A stretch of 64,000 nucleotides of DNA from positions 4,091,501 through 4,155,500 of the forward strand of contig NZ_CP141059.1 of NCBI RefSeq assembly GCF_034661235.1, in the 5' to 3' direction. A program made the position numbers and the translations under genes. The first letter of the stretch is position 1; each line of letters starts with the position of its first letter. Positions 1 to 8,162 of the stretch are shown in pieces. The stretch comes from Nocardioides bizhenqiangii (GTDB lineage: Bacteria; Actinomycetota; Actinomycetes; Propionibacteriales; Nocardioidaceae). The notes under the pieces are model-generated. The model ran no database searches. It was not told the origin of the DNA and worked only from the letters and a program-made list of their open reading frames with translations.

Positions 1-13
1 ACCGCAGGAACGT

Positions 14-179
14 CTAGGGCACGTCTCCTTATCCGGCGGCGTCGCGAGCGGCGTTTCCGGCCGATCTGGCAAGGCGGCGGAGCGAAGTCGTGCTCGTCCG
101 CCCATCGAGCGACGCCAACGCAGCCAGATCGAGGCGGAAACGTCGCGTAGCAGGCGCGGGATAAGGAGACGTGCCCTAG
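14..179. mobile_element. MITE-like long inverted repeat
   Basis: The ends at 14-34 and 159-179 are perfect 21-bp reverse complements. Each end is CTAG followed by the arm GGGCACGTCTCCTTATCC. Imperfect inner arms (about 51-70 and 123-145) extend the symmetry, so most of the 166 bp could fold into one hairpin. There is no room for a transposase. The outer CTAG is palindromic and may be the target site rather than part of the element. The right end overlaps the msrA stop codon, so it may also end msrA transcription. No second copy was seen in this window, so a MITE is inferred from structure only. Confidence 0.45.
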
Positions 180-655
180 TCGTCCTGCCGAGGAAACGGT
201 GGTGTGCAGTCGCGCGGGAACCGCTGGAAGTAGTCCTGATCCCCCGGTCCCATCGCCCAGAACACCGTGGCCTCGCTGATCTTGGTCACCGTCCTGCCGG
301 GCCAGTGGTCCGACGCGTCGACGTCGCGGAGCATGTCCTTGGCCGCTCTCTGCTGGTCCGGCGTGGTGCAGAAGACTTCGGAGCGGTACTGCGAACCGAC
401 GATGCCTTCATCGAGGTCGGGCCGGTGAACCTGGAAGAACACCTCCAGCAGTCCTCTGTACGAGATACGCGCGGGATCGAAGGTGACTTCGACGACCTCG
501 GCATGCCCGACGTTGTTCTCCTCGGTCGGGTCGTCGTTCTTGCCACCCATGAATCCAGCCCGGGTGGAGATCACTCCTTCGGGGTGACGCAGAAGCTGCT
601 GCATCACCCACGCACAGCCTCCAGCGAGAACCGCGGTTTCGACGCCCTCGACCAT
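176..655 (-). CDS. msrA: Divergent peptide methionine sulfoxide reductase MsrA
   Basis: This is a 159-aa protein of the MsrA family, which reduces methionine-S-sulfoxide in proteins. The family signature is visible but altered. The usual GCFWG around the catalytic cysteine reads GGCAWV (Cys14), so the conserved Phe is Ala. The block GHAEVVEVTFDP and the later GSQYRSEVF are well kept. A late cysteine in the C-terminal DCTPPF could act as resolving residue. The ATG start follows a GGAGGG ribosome binding site. The stop codon lies inside the end of the inverted repeat at 14-179. The family call is secure; full activity is uncertain because of the changed active-site motif. Confidence 0.8.
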   Translation of the reverse strand: MVEGVETAVLAGGCAWVMQQLLRHPEGVISTRAGFMGGKNDDPTEENNVGHAEVVEVTFDPARISYRGLLEVFFQVHRPDLDEGIVGSQYRSEVFCTTPDQQRAAKDMLRDVDASDHWPGRTVTKISEATVFWAMGPGDQDYFQRFPRDCTPPFPRQDD

Positions 656-854
656 CGTTCTCTCCCTCCGTCGCAGGGCAACAAGGACACTACGCCGAGC
701 CGGCGCAAGTTTGCAGCCGTCCGCCGTCGACCCGGCTCTTGTCGACGAAGGCCGTCCGCGCCAAGGCCTCAGCGTGGTTCCCGGTACGTCCGCGTCATGC
801 CGTCAGGGTCGACCTGCTCGCCTCGGTGCGCATGAGCCCCGATACTCAGGTCTC

Positions 855-2051
855 ATGCGGATCGGCGTGGTGGGTGCGGGACTGGCGGGCCTGGCCTGCG
901 CGTGGAGGATGCACCGCGCGGGCCATGAGGTGATCGTGCTCGAGGCGCGCGACCGGGTCGGTGGCCGGACCTGGTCGCCGACGCTCCCCAACGGCGTCGT
1001 CGTCGAGCGCGGCGGCGAGTGGATCGACGCCGACCAGCACACGATCCGGAGGGTCTGCGCCGAGCTCGAGCTGCCCCTGGCGCCGCACGGCGTGCGCTTC
1101 CACCGGCGACGGGTCACCGGCGACGTGCTGACCCTCGCCGACCTCGAACGCACCCTGGAGACCGTCGCGGAGCAGATCCCCGAGGAGGACACGACCGTCG
1201 AAGCGGCGTTCGAGGCCGGGATCGGGGAGGGGTACGCCGGCGACCCGACGTTCCTCCGGATCGCGACGTCGACCGCGGGCAGACCGGGCACCGCCAGCGC
1301 CCGCGTCCAGGTCGCGCGGGCGGCGGGCGCCCGGCTCGACGCGGCTGCCCGCGTGGTCGGCGGCAACCAGCGGATCGCGTCGGCGCTGGCGTCCGCGCTC
1401 GGCGACCGGGTGCGGCTGACCACACCGGTGACCGGCATTGCCGTCGACGACGGGCACGTGGTCCTCTCGACCGAGCGTGAGTCGCTGGTGGTCGGGCGCG
1501 CGGTGATCGCCGTACCGCTGCCGCTGCTGGACGACCTCGCGTGGGAGCCGGGATTCCCCGCCGCGTGGCAGGAGGGGCTGACCGGCCTGGCGACCGGGAC
1601 CGCGGTCAAGCTGTCGGTGCCGACGACCAACCGCGCGCGGCCCGACGGCGTCCAGCACCCGACGCACGCGTGGTGGGCGTGGAACTCGCTCGACCCGGCC
1701 GGTGACGCGGGAGTCCGGGCGGTGTCGTGCTTCGCCGGCGGACCGGTCGCGCGCGACCTGCTGGAGGTCGCCGACGGCCCCGACACCTGGGTCCGCCATC
1801 TCACGGCGCTGCGGCCGGACCTCGACCTCGTCGGCGGCGAGGCCCTGCTCACCGACTGGGAGACCGACCCGTGGTCGCGCGGCGGCTACTCCTACGTGCT
1901 CGCCGGCCGTCCGCCCGAAGCCGCCGCGCCGCTCCAGCGACCGGCCGGCCCGCTGGTCCTCGCCGGCGAGCACACCGCGGGTCCCTACTCGGGGACGATG
2001 GAAGGCGCGATCCGCAGCGGCCTCCGTGCAGCGCGCACGATCACCGGCTGA
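855..2051 (+). CDS. FAD-dependent amine oxidase (flavin monoamine oxidase family)
   Basis: This 398-aa flavoprotein starts at the ATG that puts the dinucleotide-binding motif GAGLAGL at residues 7-13, as in the family; the open frame extends further upstream without homology. The FAD-binding region continues with VIVLEARDRVGGRTW. The C-terminus carries the FAD-contacting segment LAGEHTAGPYSGTMEGA. Members oxidise primary or polyamines, or related amino compounds, to imines with release of hydrogen peroxide. The substrate cannot be read from sequence. No signal peptide is visible, so it is probably cytosolic. It is transcribed divergently from msrA across about 200 bp that hold no other recognisable feature. 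Confidence 0.85.
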   Translation: MRIGVVGAGLAGLACAWRMHRAGHEVIVLEARDRVGGRTWSPTLPNGVVVERGGEWIDADQHTIRRVCAELELPLAPHGVRFHRRRVTGDVLTLADLERTLETVAEQIPEEDTTVEAAFEAGIGEGYAGDPTFLRIATSTAGRPGTASARVQVARAAGARLDAAARVVGGNQRIASALASALGDRVRLTTPVTGIAVDDGHVVLSTERESLVVGRAVIAVPLPLLDDLAWEPGFPAAWQEGLTGLATGTAVKLSVPTTNRARPDGVQHPTHAWWAWNSLDPAGDAGVRAVSCFAGGPVARDLLEVADGPDTWVRHLTALRPDLDLVGGEALLTDWETDPWSRGGYSYVLAGRPPEAAAPLQRPAGPLVLAGEHTAGPYSGTMEGAIRSGLRAARTITG

Positions 2052-3018
2052 CGGCGTCCTCGCTCGCCCGCTCCATGACGGCGTCGACGAGCTCGAGGAA
2101 GACGGGCTTCCAGCGCGCCAGGTCGAACACGAGGGAGGCATGGCCTCCCGGCGCCACCCGGGTGATCGCACCGGGGATCCGACCGGCCAGCTGCCACTGC
2201 CGCTCCGTCGGGATCGCGTGGTCGCGGGCGGTGACCAGGATCCCGGTCGGCACTGCGACGCCGCCGATCCAGCTGGTCGCGTCGAACCGGCCGAGCTCGG
2301 CCATCACGACCGGGAGCGACCACAGGCTGGTCGCCCGGAGCTCGGCCATGCACCACGCACGGAGCCCCGCCTCGGGGGCGTCCTCCGCGAGCGGCGGCAA
2401 GGTGTCGGCGTGCGCCTGCACCTTGTCGGCCGCCACCGACAGCAGGCCGTAGTTGGCGACCCGCAGCATCAGGAAGAAGACTCGCTCTCCCAGGTGCCCC
2501 TGCCAGCGGGCGGAGGTCGAGCAGAGCACCAGACCGGCGACCCGCTCGGGGTGCCGGTGCCACAGGACCTGCGCGCTCGCGCCACCCATCGAGTAGCCGA
2601 CGACGACCGCCCGCTCGATGCCCAGCGCGTCGAGGACCGCGACCGCGTCGTCGGCGCAGTCGTCGAGCGTGAAGTTCTCCGACCGGATGCCCCGCCCGTG
2701 CCACCGCTGGTCGAACGTCACCACCCGGTAGCGCTGCCGCAGGTCCTCCAGCACCGAGAACCAGGTGAGCGGCCCGGTGGTCGCGATCCCGTGCATGAGC
2801 AGCAGGATCGGGGCGTCCGGCGTCGGTCCGGCCAGGTCGAGGACGTGGGTCGTCCCGCGGCCGGGCAGGTCGACCGCGCGTCCCGGCGGTGGCACCGGTA
2901 CGTCGGGCGTCGCCCCGTCGGCGAGCCCGCGCAGTCCTCGCACGAGTGCCCGGCCGCCGACGCGCGCGCCAGCACGACCGGCCCGGGCGGAGTGGTGGCC
3001 GATGGTCCGGTAGGTCAT
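2041..3018 (-). CDS. Alpha/beta hydrolase, last gene of the lipid operon
   Basis: This 325-aa alpha/beta hydrolase has the oxyanion region LMHGIA and the nucleophile elbow GYSMGG with Ser143; the C-terminal GGHASLVF supplies the catalytic His. It resembles lipase/esterase-type hydrolases in actinobacterial WS/DGAT operons. The ATG overlaps the stop of the upstream WS/DGAT gene (ATGA), so the two are translationally coupled. Its 3' end overlaps the end of the convergent amine oxidase by 11 bp. Context suggests an acylglycerol, wax ester or steroid ester as substrate, which is inference. It is the distal gene of a five-gene unit behind the KstR-type box at 7762. Confidence 0.85.
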   Translation of the reverse strand: MTYRTIGHHSARAGRAGARVGGRALVRGLRGLADGATPDVPVPPPGRAVDLPGRGTTHVLDLAGPTPDAPILLLMHGIATTGPLTWFSVLEDLRQRYRVVTFDQRWHGRGIRSENFTLDDCADDAVAVLDALGIERAVVVGYSMGGASAQVLWHRHPERVAGLVLCSTSARWQGHLGERVFFLMLRVANYGLLSVAADKVQAHADTLPPLAEDAPEAGLRAWCMAELRATSLWSLPVVMAELGRFDATSWIGGVAVPTGILVTARDHAIPTERQWQLAGRIPGAITRVAPGGHASLVFDLARWKPVFLELVDAVMERASEDAVSR

Positions 3019-4511
3019 GCGGTCTCCTGGTCTCCGGCGTCGTCCTGCTCGTCGACCCGCTCGTCGACCCGCTCGTCGACGGAGTCGGCTGCCGCTCCCG
3101 GCTCGGGCTCGCCGAGCAGCTCCGCCACCGCCGCGGGGATGAACGACGCCAGCACCTCGACGTCCGGCAGCAGGTCGGGGCAGGCGAGCAGCGAGAAGTT
3201 CATCCGGTCGACGTACGACCAGACGGTGATGTTGAGCCCGATGCCTTCGGTCAGCGGCCCGACGCTGAAGACGTCGGCCAGCTGTGCGCCCGCGACCTTC
3301 ACCCGCTCGCGCGGCCCCGGCACGTTGGAGACGATCGCGTTGAAGGCGGACGCGTGGAACCGTGCGCCCCGCAGCCGTGAGTAGGCACGCACCGCGGCGG
3401 CGAACGGCGCCGGCGGGGCGAACTGCGACCACTCCATCAGCGCTGCGCCGAGCCGCTGGGAGATCGCCTTGGCATGCCGGGTCGTGGTCGAGATCGCCTG
3501 CAGCCGTTCGGCGGGGTCCTCGACGTCCGTCGCCAGGGTGGTGAACAGGTTCGACACGTTGTTGCCGATCAGGCGGGGCTCCGTGTCCGTCGCGTCGAGT
3601 CCCACCGGGACACCCGCGGTCAGGGAGGTGCGCGGGTGCTCGTCGTGGAGCGCGAGCCACCGCCGGAGCGCGCCCGACGCCACCGCGAGCACCACGTCGT
3701 TGAGGGTCAGCCCCTCGATGTCGGCGTGCGTGCTGCGCACCCGCTTGAGGTCGGCGAGCGGGACGGTCGCGGTCGCGAAGCTGCGCTTCGGCGTGAGCGG
3801 CCCGTTGAAGGAGGTCCGGGGGGCGTCCTTGACCGGCAGCGGGACCTTGGCGTCCATCTCTCTGCGGTAGCGCGCGACCTCCGCGAGCCGCCGGACGGTG
3901 CTGGCGATCAGGGTCGGGAACTCACGCAGCTGGCTGGCGGCGTCCCGGAGCGCGTGCCGGACGAGCAGGCTGCTGCTGGGGTCGTCGACACCCTCGTGCG
4001 CCTCGGTCCGCACCGACGTCCGCATGTCCGTGGAGCTGACGTCCATGACGTTGGCCAGCATCGCGTTGGCGGCGAGACCGTCGGCCATGGCGTGATGGAT
4101 CTTCCCGACGATCGCCACCTTTCCGTCGGCGAGACCCTCGCAGAGGTGCAGCTCCCAGAGCGGCACGCTCCGGTCGAGCGGGGTGCTGCAGATCTCGCCG
4201 ATCAGGCGCTCGAGGTCGCGCATCGTGCCCGCGCCGCCGATGTGGTGGCGGAAGAAGTGCCGACGCGGGTCGATCTCCCGCTGGGTCACCAGGACAGGGT
4301 GGTGGAGCGCGAAGGGGACGGGTACGACGCGCCGGCGCATCGGGGGCAGCAGCCGCAGCCGCTCCGTCATCATCTCGATCAGCCGGTCGAAGGTGTTGTC
4401 CGTCGACGGCTCGAGGACGGCGATCTTGAGCGTGTGCATGTGCATCGACGGGGTCTCCATGTAGAGGAACCCCGCGTCGCCACCGGTCATCCGGCTGATC
4501 GAGCGCGTCAT
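3015..4511 (-). CDS. Wax ester synthase / diacylglycerol acyltransferase (WS/DGAT)
   Basis: This 498-aa protein carries the condensation-type active site HHAMADG (His139, His140, Asp144) that defines the WS/DGAT family. The family moves an acyl group from acyl-CoA to diacylglycerol or a long-chain alcohol, making storage triacylglycerol or wax ester. The conserved N-terminal block (DAGFLYMETPS) and the C-terminal ISNVPG-like segment (here NAIVSNVPGPRE) are present, and length is normal. The ATG overlaps the stop of the acyl-CoA synthetase gene. The C-terminus has an acidic repetitive tail (VDERVDERVDEQDD). It probably uses acyl-CoA made by the upstream synthetase. The acceptor alcohol is unknown. 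Confidence 0.93.
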   Translation of the reverse strand: MTRSISRMTGGDAGFLYMETPSMHMHTLKIAVLEPSTDNTFDRLIEMMTERLRLLPPMRRRVVPVPFALHHPVLVTQREIDPRRHFFRHHIGGAGTMRDLERLIGEICSTPLDRSVPLWELHLCEGLADGKVAIVGKIHHAMADGLAANAMLANVMDVSSTDMRTSVRTEAHEGVDDPSSSLLVRHALRDAASQLREFPTLIASTVRRLAEVARYRREMDAKVPLPVKDAPRTSFNGPLTPKRSFATATVPLADLKRVRSTHADIEGLTLNDVVLAVASGALRRWLALHDEHPRTSLTAGVPVGLDATDTEPRLIGNNVSNLFTTLATDVEDPAERLQAISTTTRHAKAISQRLGAALMEWSQFAPPAPFAAAVRAYSRLRGARFHASAFNAIVSNVPGPRERVKVAGAQLADVFSVGPLTEGIGLNITVWSYVDRMNFSLLACPDLLPDVEVLASFIPAAVAELLGEPEPGAAADSVDERVDERVDEQDDAGDQETA

Positions 4512-6145
4512 TTCGGCTCTGGTAGGTCGCGCGCGACCACCTTGCCGGACGCGTTGCGCGGCAGCTCGTCGAGGAGGACGACGTCGCGCGGCACCTTGTA
4601 GCCGGCGAGCCGAGCCTTCACGTGGGCACGCACCCGGTCGGCATCGACCGCTTCCGGCTCGGCCGGTACGACGTACGCCGCCAGCCGCTGTCCGTACTTC
4701 TCGTCGTCGACGCCGACGACCACGACCTCGCGCACCTCGGACAGCTCGCCGATCGCGCGCTCGACCTCGACCGGGTAGACGTTCTCGCCGCCGGACACGA
4801 TCATGTCGTCGTCGCGCCCGACGACGTAGAGCCGTCCCTCGGCGTCCATCCGGCCGACGTCGCCGGACACCATGAAGCCGTCGAGCGAGTCCTTGCTGTC
4901 GCCGGCCGTGTAGCCGTCGAACTCCGAGGCGCCCCGCAGCACGATCCGGCCGACCTCGCCGACCGGGACCTCGTTGCCGTCGTCGTCGACCAGCTTCACG
5001 GTGGTGCCGGTGACCGGGCGGCCGGCAGTGTCCGGTGCGTGCCGCAGGTCGGCCGGCGAGGCGACGCTGATCTGGCCGGCCTCGGTTGCGTTGTAGCTGT
5101 TGTAGACCTTGTCGCCGAACCGGTCCATGAAGGCGATCACGGCCTCGCCGCGCATCCGCGACCCGCTCGCGGTCACGAACCGGACGGTGTCGAGCGCGTA
5201 GCGGTCGAGCACGTCCGCGGGGAGCTCCATGATCCGCTCGAGCATCACCGGCACCAGCGCGATGCCGGTGGCCCGGTGCTGGTCCGCCAGCGCGAGTGTC
5301 GCCTCGGGGTCGAACCTCCGGCGGAGCACGATCGTGCACGCCATCGTCGCCCCGATCACGAGCTGCCCGAAGCCCCACGCGTGGAAGATCGGCGCGGCGA
5401 CGACGACCGTCTCCTCTGCGTGCCAGGGGATCCGCTCGAGCATCGCCGCCAGCTCCTCCGGACCGCCACCGCTGCGGGTGGCGCCCTTGGGCGTGCCGGT
5501 CGTGCCCGACGTCAGGATTACGACGCGCCCGGGGCGACTGGGCGGCGGCCGCTCGCCACGATGGGCGTCGATCAGCTGCTCCGCGATCAGCTGCTCCGCG
5601 GTCGGCTGCTCGCGCGTCGCGACCTCGTCGTCCACCCAGCCGAGCACCCCGGTCAGGCCGGGGATCCGCTCACGGGCGTCGGCGACGAGCCCGGCGAACT
5701 CCTCGTCGTAGACGATCAGCGACGCCTGCTCGCGCTCGAGCACGTCCGCGAGCTGCGGCCCGGAGAAGCCGGTGTTGAGCAGCAGGCCGGGGACTCCGAG
5801 TCGGCCGGCGGCGAGGAACGCGTCGACGAAGCCGCGGTGGTTGCGGCAGAGGATGGCGACCGATGTCGGCTGCCCGCCGCTCAACTGGGCGAGCCCGACG
5901 GCCAGCGCGTCGGCGCGGTCCTGGATCTGCTGCCACGTCAACGACCCGCGATCGTCGACGAGGCCGGTGGCGTCCGGTCGGCGGTTGGCGGCGAGGGCGA
6001 AGCCGGTGGTGGCGTGCGGTCCGTAACGGCGGAGGACCCGCGTCATCCCGACGTACCGGTCAGGACGCATCGGACCGATCATCCTGCTCCGGAGCAGGTG
6101 ACCGGTCGCCCACAGCTGCGTGCGCAGCCGACCTCGGTTGTTCAT
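4508..6145 (-). CDS. Acyl-CoA synthetase (AMP-forming, FadD type)
   Basis: This 545-aa adenylate-forming ligase has the P-loop LTSGTTGTPKGA at about residues 211-222, then YNSYNATE and the hinge-region SGGENVYPVEVE. The C-terminal PRNASGKV carries the catalytic lysine. It activates a carboxylic acid, most likely a fatty or sterol side-chain acid, to acyl-CoA. It sits between an acyltransferase (7 bp upstream) and a WS/DGAT gene (ATGA overlap), fitting a supplier of acyl-CoA. A short in-frame duplication near residue 185 (AEQLIAEQLI) precedes the P-loop; see the repeat at 5570. Chain length specificity is not readable. Confidence 0.9.
   Translation of the reverse strand: MNNRGRLRTQLWATGHLLRSRMIGPMRPDRYVGMTRVLRRYGPHATTGFALAANRRPDATGLVDDRGSLTWQQIQDRADALAVGLAQLSGGQPTSVAILCRNHRGFVDAFLAAGRLGVPGLLLNTGFSGPQLADVLEREQASLIVYDEEFAGLVADARERIPGLTGVLGWVDDEVATREQPTAEQLIAEQLIDAHRGERPPPSRPGRVVILTSGTTGTPKGATRSGGGPEELAAMLERIPWHAEETVVVAAPIFHAWGFGQLVIGATMACTIVLRRRFDPEATLALADQHRATGIALVPVMLERIMELPADVLDRYALDTVRFVTASGSRMRGEAVIAFMDRFGDKVYNSYNATEAGQISVASPADLRHAPDTAGRPVTGTTVKLVDDDGNEVPVGEVGRIVLRGASEFDGYTAGDSKDSLDGFMVSGDVGRMDAEGRLYVVGRDDDMIVSGGENVYPVEVERAIGELSEVREVVVVGVDDEKYGQRLAAYVVPAEPEAVDADRVRAHVKARLAGYKVPRDVVLLDELPRNASGKVVARDLPEPK
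5570..5614. repeat. 15-nt in-frame tandem duplication inside acyl-CoA synthetase
   Basis: The 15-mer GATCAGCTGCTCCGC occurs twice in direct succession (5570-5584, 5585-5599), followed by a degenerate third copy. On the coding strand it encodes a repeated AEQLI pentapeptide in a linker upstream of the ATP-binding motif. The period is a multiple of three, so gain or loss of a copy keeps the frame. Confidence 0.8.
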
Positions 6146-6152
6146 GGCGTGG

Positions 6153-6944
6153 TCATCCCAGCACCGGGAACCTGCGCTCGCGAGCCAGCCCGTCCAGCGC
6201 CTCCTGCATCCGGGCGCGCACCGCCTCGTCGACCTCGGCGATGTCGGGATCAGGCCCGAACTCCGTCTCGATGTAGATCGGGTCGAGCACCTGGGTGACG
6301 ATCTTGGTCGGCAGCGGGATGTTCCCCGCGCCAGCGGGCGTCAGGCCGAACGGGAAGCCGAACGTCAGCGGCAGCAGGTCGGTGCGCATCACCTTCCGCA
6401 GTGGCGAGAGCCGTCCGAGCCACTCTCCGCGGGTGAGGTGGAACTGCGCCTCCTGCCCCCCGATCGACACGACCGGCACGATCGGGACGCCGGCTTCGAG
6501 CGCGGTCCGGACGTAGCCCTTGCGACCTTGGAAGTCGATCACGTTGGCCTTGAGCGTGGGACGGAAGGTGTCGTAGTCGCCGCCGGGGAACACGATCGTG
6601 ACCGCTCCCGACGCCAGCACCTCACCGGCGCTCGCCCGGTCCGCCGGCACGAACCCGAACTTGCGGAAGAAGGGGCCGGCCATGCCGGTGAACAGTATGT
6701 CGTGCGCCAGGCAGTAGAGCGGGCGGTCCGCACCGAACGTGTCGGCGAACGCCACGGCGATGATCGGCACGTCCATCGCCAACAGACCGCCCGAGTGGTT
6801 GCCGACCATCAGCGCGCCGCCCTCGGGCACGCGGTCGATGTCCCTCACTTCGGATCGGAAGTAGCCCTTCATCGCCAGCTTGAGGAAGGGCAGGGCCTTG
6901 GCGATGTACGCCGGGTCGCGGTGGGCGAGCAGGTCCGCGCTCAC
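6153..6944 (-). CDS. Lysophospholipid acyltransferase-like (LPLAT) protein
   Basis: This 263-aa protein matches the PlsC/LPLAT superfamily, closest to the MGAT-like branch. The acyltransferase motif is NHSGG at residues 49-53 with an Asp at 58. A second block, FPGGDYDTFRP, corresponds to the acceptor-binding motif, and a third reads GVPIVPVVSIGG. The GTG start overlaps the stop of the upstream hydrolase gene (GTGA); a frame continues upstream but without family homology. The likely role is acylation of a glycerolipid or related alcohol using acyl-CoA from the adjacent synthetase. It is part of the KstR-linked operon. Confidence 0.85.
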   Translation of the reverse strand: MSADLLAHRDPAYIAKALPFLKLAMKGYFRSEVRDIDRVPEGGALMVGNHSGGLLAMDVPIIAVAFADTFGADRPLYCLAHDILFTGMAGPFFRKFGFVPADRASAGEVLASGAVTIVFPGGDYDTFRPTLKANVIDFQGRKGYVRTALEAGVPIVPVVSIGGQEAQFHLTRGEWLGRLSPLRKVMRTDLLPLTFGFPFGLTPAGAGNIPLPTKIVTQVLDPIYIETEFGPDPDIAEVDEAVRARMQEALDGLARERRFPVLG

Positions 6945-7744
6945 GGTTTCACCCACTTCCGTGCCAGCGCCCGGCGCCAGGAGAACTCCTGCCAGTCCTC
7001 GGGGTCCTGGCACAACCGGTCGACGACGACGTCGAGGACCAGGGGGTTGGCGACCATGCCGACGTGACTGCTCGGGACCACGACGTTCTCGGCGGGCGGG
7101 GTGGTCGCGAGGTCGACCACGCAACCGCGCCACGGCACGATCCCGTCGCTCTTGGAGAAGACCGCCGTGCACGGCACGGGCACCGGACCGCGCAGCAGGT
7201 CGACCATCGGCCGGGCCCGGTTGGAGAGCCCGTGCTTGCGACGGGACCGCTCGAACATTGCGGTCGCCCGCGTCCGCTCGCCCTCGGCGCGCCACGGCGA
7301 GCCCAGGCACACGACCTGGCGGACGTCTCCCGGGTAGGAGTGCGCGAGCCAGCGGGCGAGGACGCCGCCGAAGCTCCAGCCCACGACGCTGACCGGCTCG
7401 TCGTACTGCTTGCGGAGCGCTTCGAAGCGGTCGACCAGCCCGTCGATCAGCGGGTCCGTCAGGCCCATGTTCGCGCCCTGGCTCCACCCGTGCACGCGGA
7501 AGTCGTGGCGCCTCAGGTGGCTGCGCAACCGTCCGGTCATGACGTCGGTCGCGTGGAACCCCGGGATCACCAGCACCGGCCGACCGTCCCCGCTCGGCCG
7601 GCGGGGTGCCACCAGGTCGATCGCGTGGGAGGCCACGAGCTCGCCGGCCAGCCGCGGTGCCTCGAGCAGCAACAGGGCACGGTGCGGCCCGCCGCCGGCG
7701 GGGTTGGCGGCGCTGCCGGTCTTGTCGCCCTCGAAGTCGTACAC
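6941..7744 (-). CDS. Alpha/beta hydrolase, first gene of the KstR-linked lipid operon
   Basis: This 267-aa alpha/beta hydrolase has VLVIPGFHATD near the oxyanion hole and the nucleophile elbow GWSFGG with Ser124; SSHVGMVANP near the end carries the probable catalytic His. It resembles actinobacterial hydrolases of the PHB-depolymerase or lipase-like kind. The start is GTG with GGAG just upstream. It is the promoter-proximal gene of five genes running to 2041. A KstR-type operator (7762-7775) lies about 17 bp before the start codon, which implies repression until a steroid or lipid CoA thioester is present. The substrate is unknown. Confidence 0.83.
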   Translation of the reverse strand: MYDFEGDKTGSAANPAGGGPHRALLLLEAPRLAGELVASHAIDLVAPRRPSGDGRPVLVIPGFHATDVMTGRLRSHLRRHDFRVHGWSQGANMGLTDPLIDGLVDRFEALRKQYDEPVSVVGWSFGGVLARWLAHSYPGDVRQVVCLGSPWRAEGERTRATAMFERSRRKHGLSNRARPMVDLLRGPVPVPCTAVFSKSDGIVPWRGCVVDLATTPPAENVVVPSSHVGMVANPLVLDVVVDRLCQDPEDWQEFSWRRALARKWVKP

Positions 7745-7761
7745 GCGATCACTCCAGGATC

Positions 7762-7775
7762 TAGAACACGTTCTA
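7762..7775. promoter_or_regulatory. KstR-type operator before the lipid operon
   Basis: TAGAACACGTTCTA fits the KstR consensus TNNAACNNGTTNNA exactly, with perfect 6-bp arms. KstR is the TetR repressor of the actinobacterial cholesterol/lipid regulon. The site lies 17 bp before the GTG of the first lipid gene on the minus strand. No kstR gene is in the window. Confidence 0.75.
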
Positions 7776-7907
7776 CTTTAGTTCGAGTATGCGGTGCTGG
7801 CCACCCACCCGCCAATCCCTGCGCCCTGTGACGTCGGTCCCGTCCGCACACGGTGATCGGTCCTTCCAGGCATGTAACGACAATCACGGCACTGGACACC
7901 GATCTGT

Positions 7908-7936
7908 AACCGTCGGTTCGTTGAAACGGTCGTTTC
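7908..7936. promoter_or_regulatory. Two adjacent palindromes before a 57-aa gene
   Basis: AACCGTCGGTT (7908-7918) and GAAACGGTCGTTTC (7923-7936) are perfect short palindromes 4 bp apart. They lie 19-48 bp upstream of the start at 7956. The second has the form GAAAC-N4-GTTTC, which resembles fatty-acid TetR operators of the PsrA type. It differs from the KstR box in its spacer. A regulator site is inferred. Confidence 0.4.
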
Positions 7937-7955
7937 TGCCTGCAATCTGGAGGAC

Positions 7956-8129
7956 ATGACCGACACGACCTCTTCCGGGACCCCCGTCGACCGCAGTCTC
8001 GAGCGCCGCGCCGCCCTCCGCAGCCGTCACGCCCAGGGCCTCACCCGGCTGATGGAGGAGCGCGCCGACCTCCGCGGCGTGCACGCACTCGCCGACTTCG
8101 TCGACGATGCGGTGCGCTGGACAGCCTGA
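7956..8129 (+). CDS. Small hypothetical protein, 57 aa
   Basis: An ATG follows a good ribosome binding site (TCTGGAGGAC). The frame encodes 57 residues ending RWTA, with a mixed charged helix (RRAALRSRHAQGLTRLMEERADL) and no membrane segment or cysteine. I do not recognise the family. The start, the Shine-Dalgarno sequence and GC-rich third positions support a real gene. It is followed after 33 bp by another small gene on the same strand. Two palindromes sit just upstream and may control it. Confidence 0.55.
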   Translation: MTDTTSSGTPVDRSLERRAALRSRHAQGLTRLMEERADLRGVHALADFVDDAVRWTA

Positions 8130-8162
8130 ACCGGTAGCCACCCGGTCCTTAGACTTCGGACC

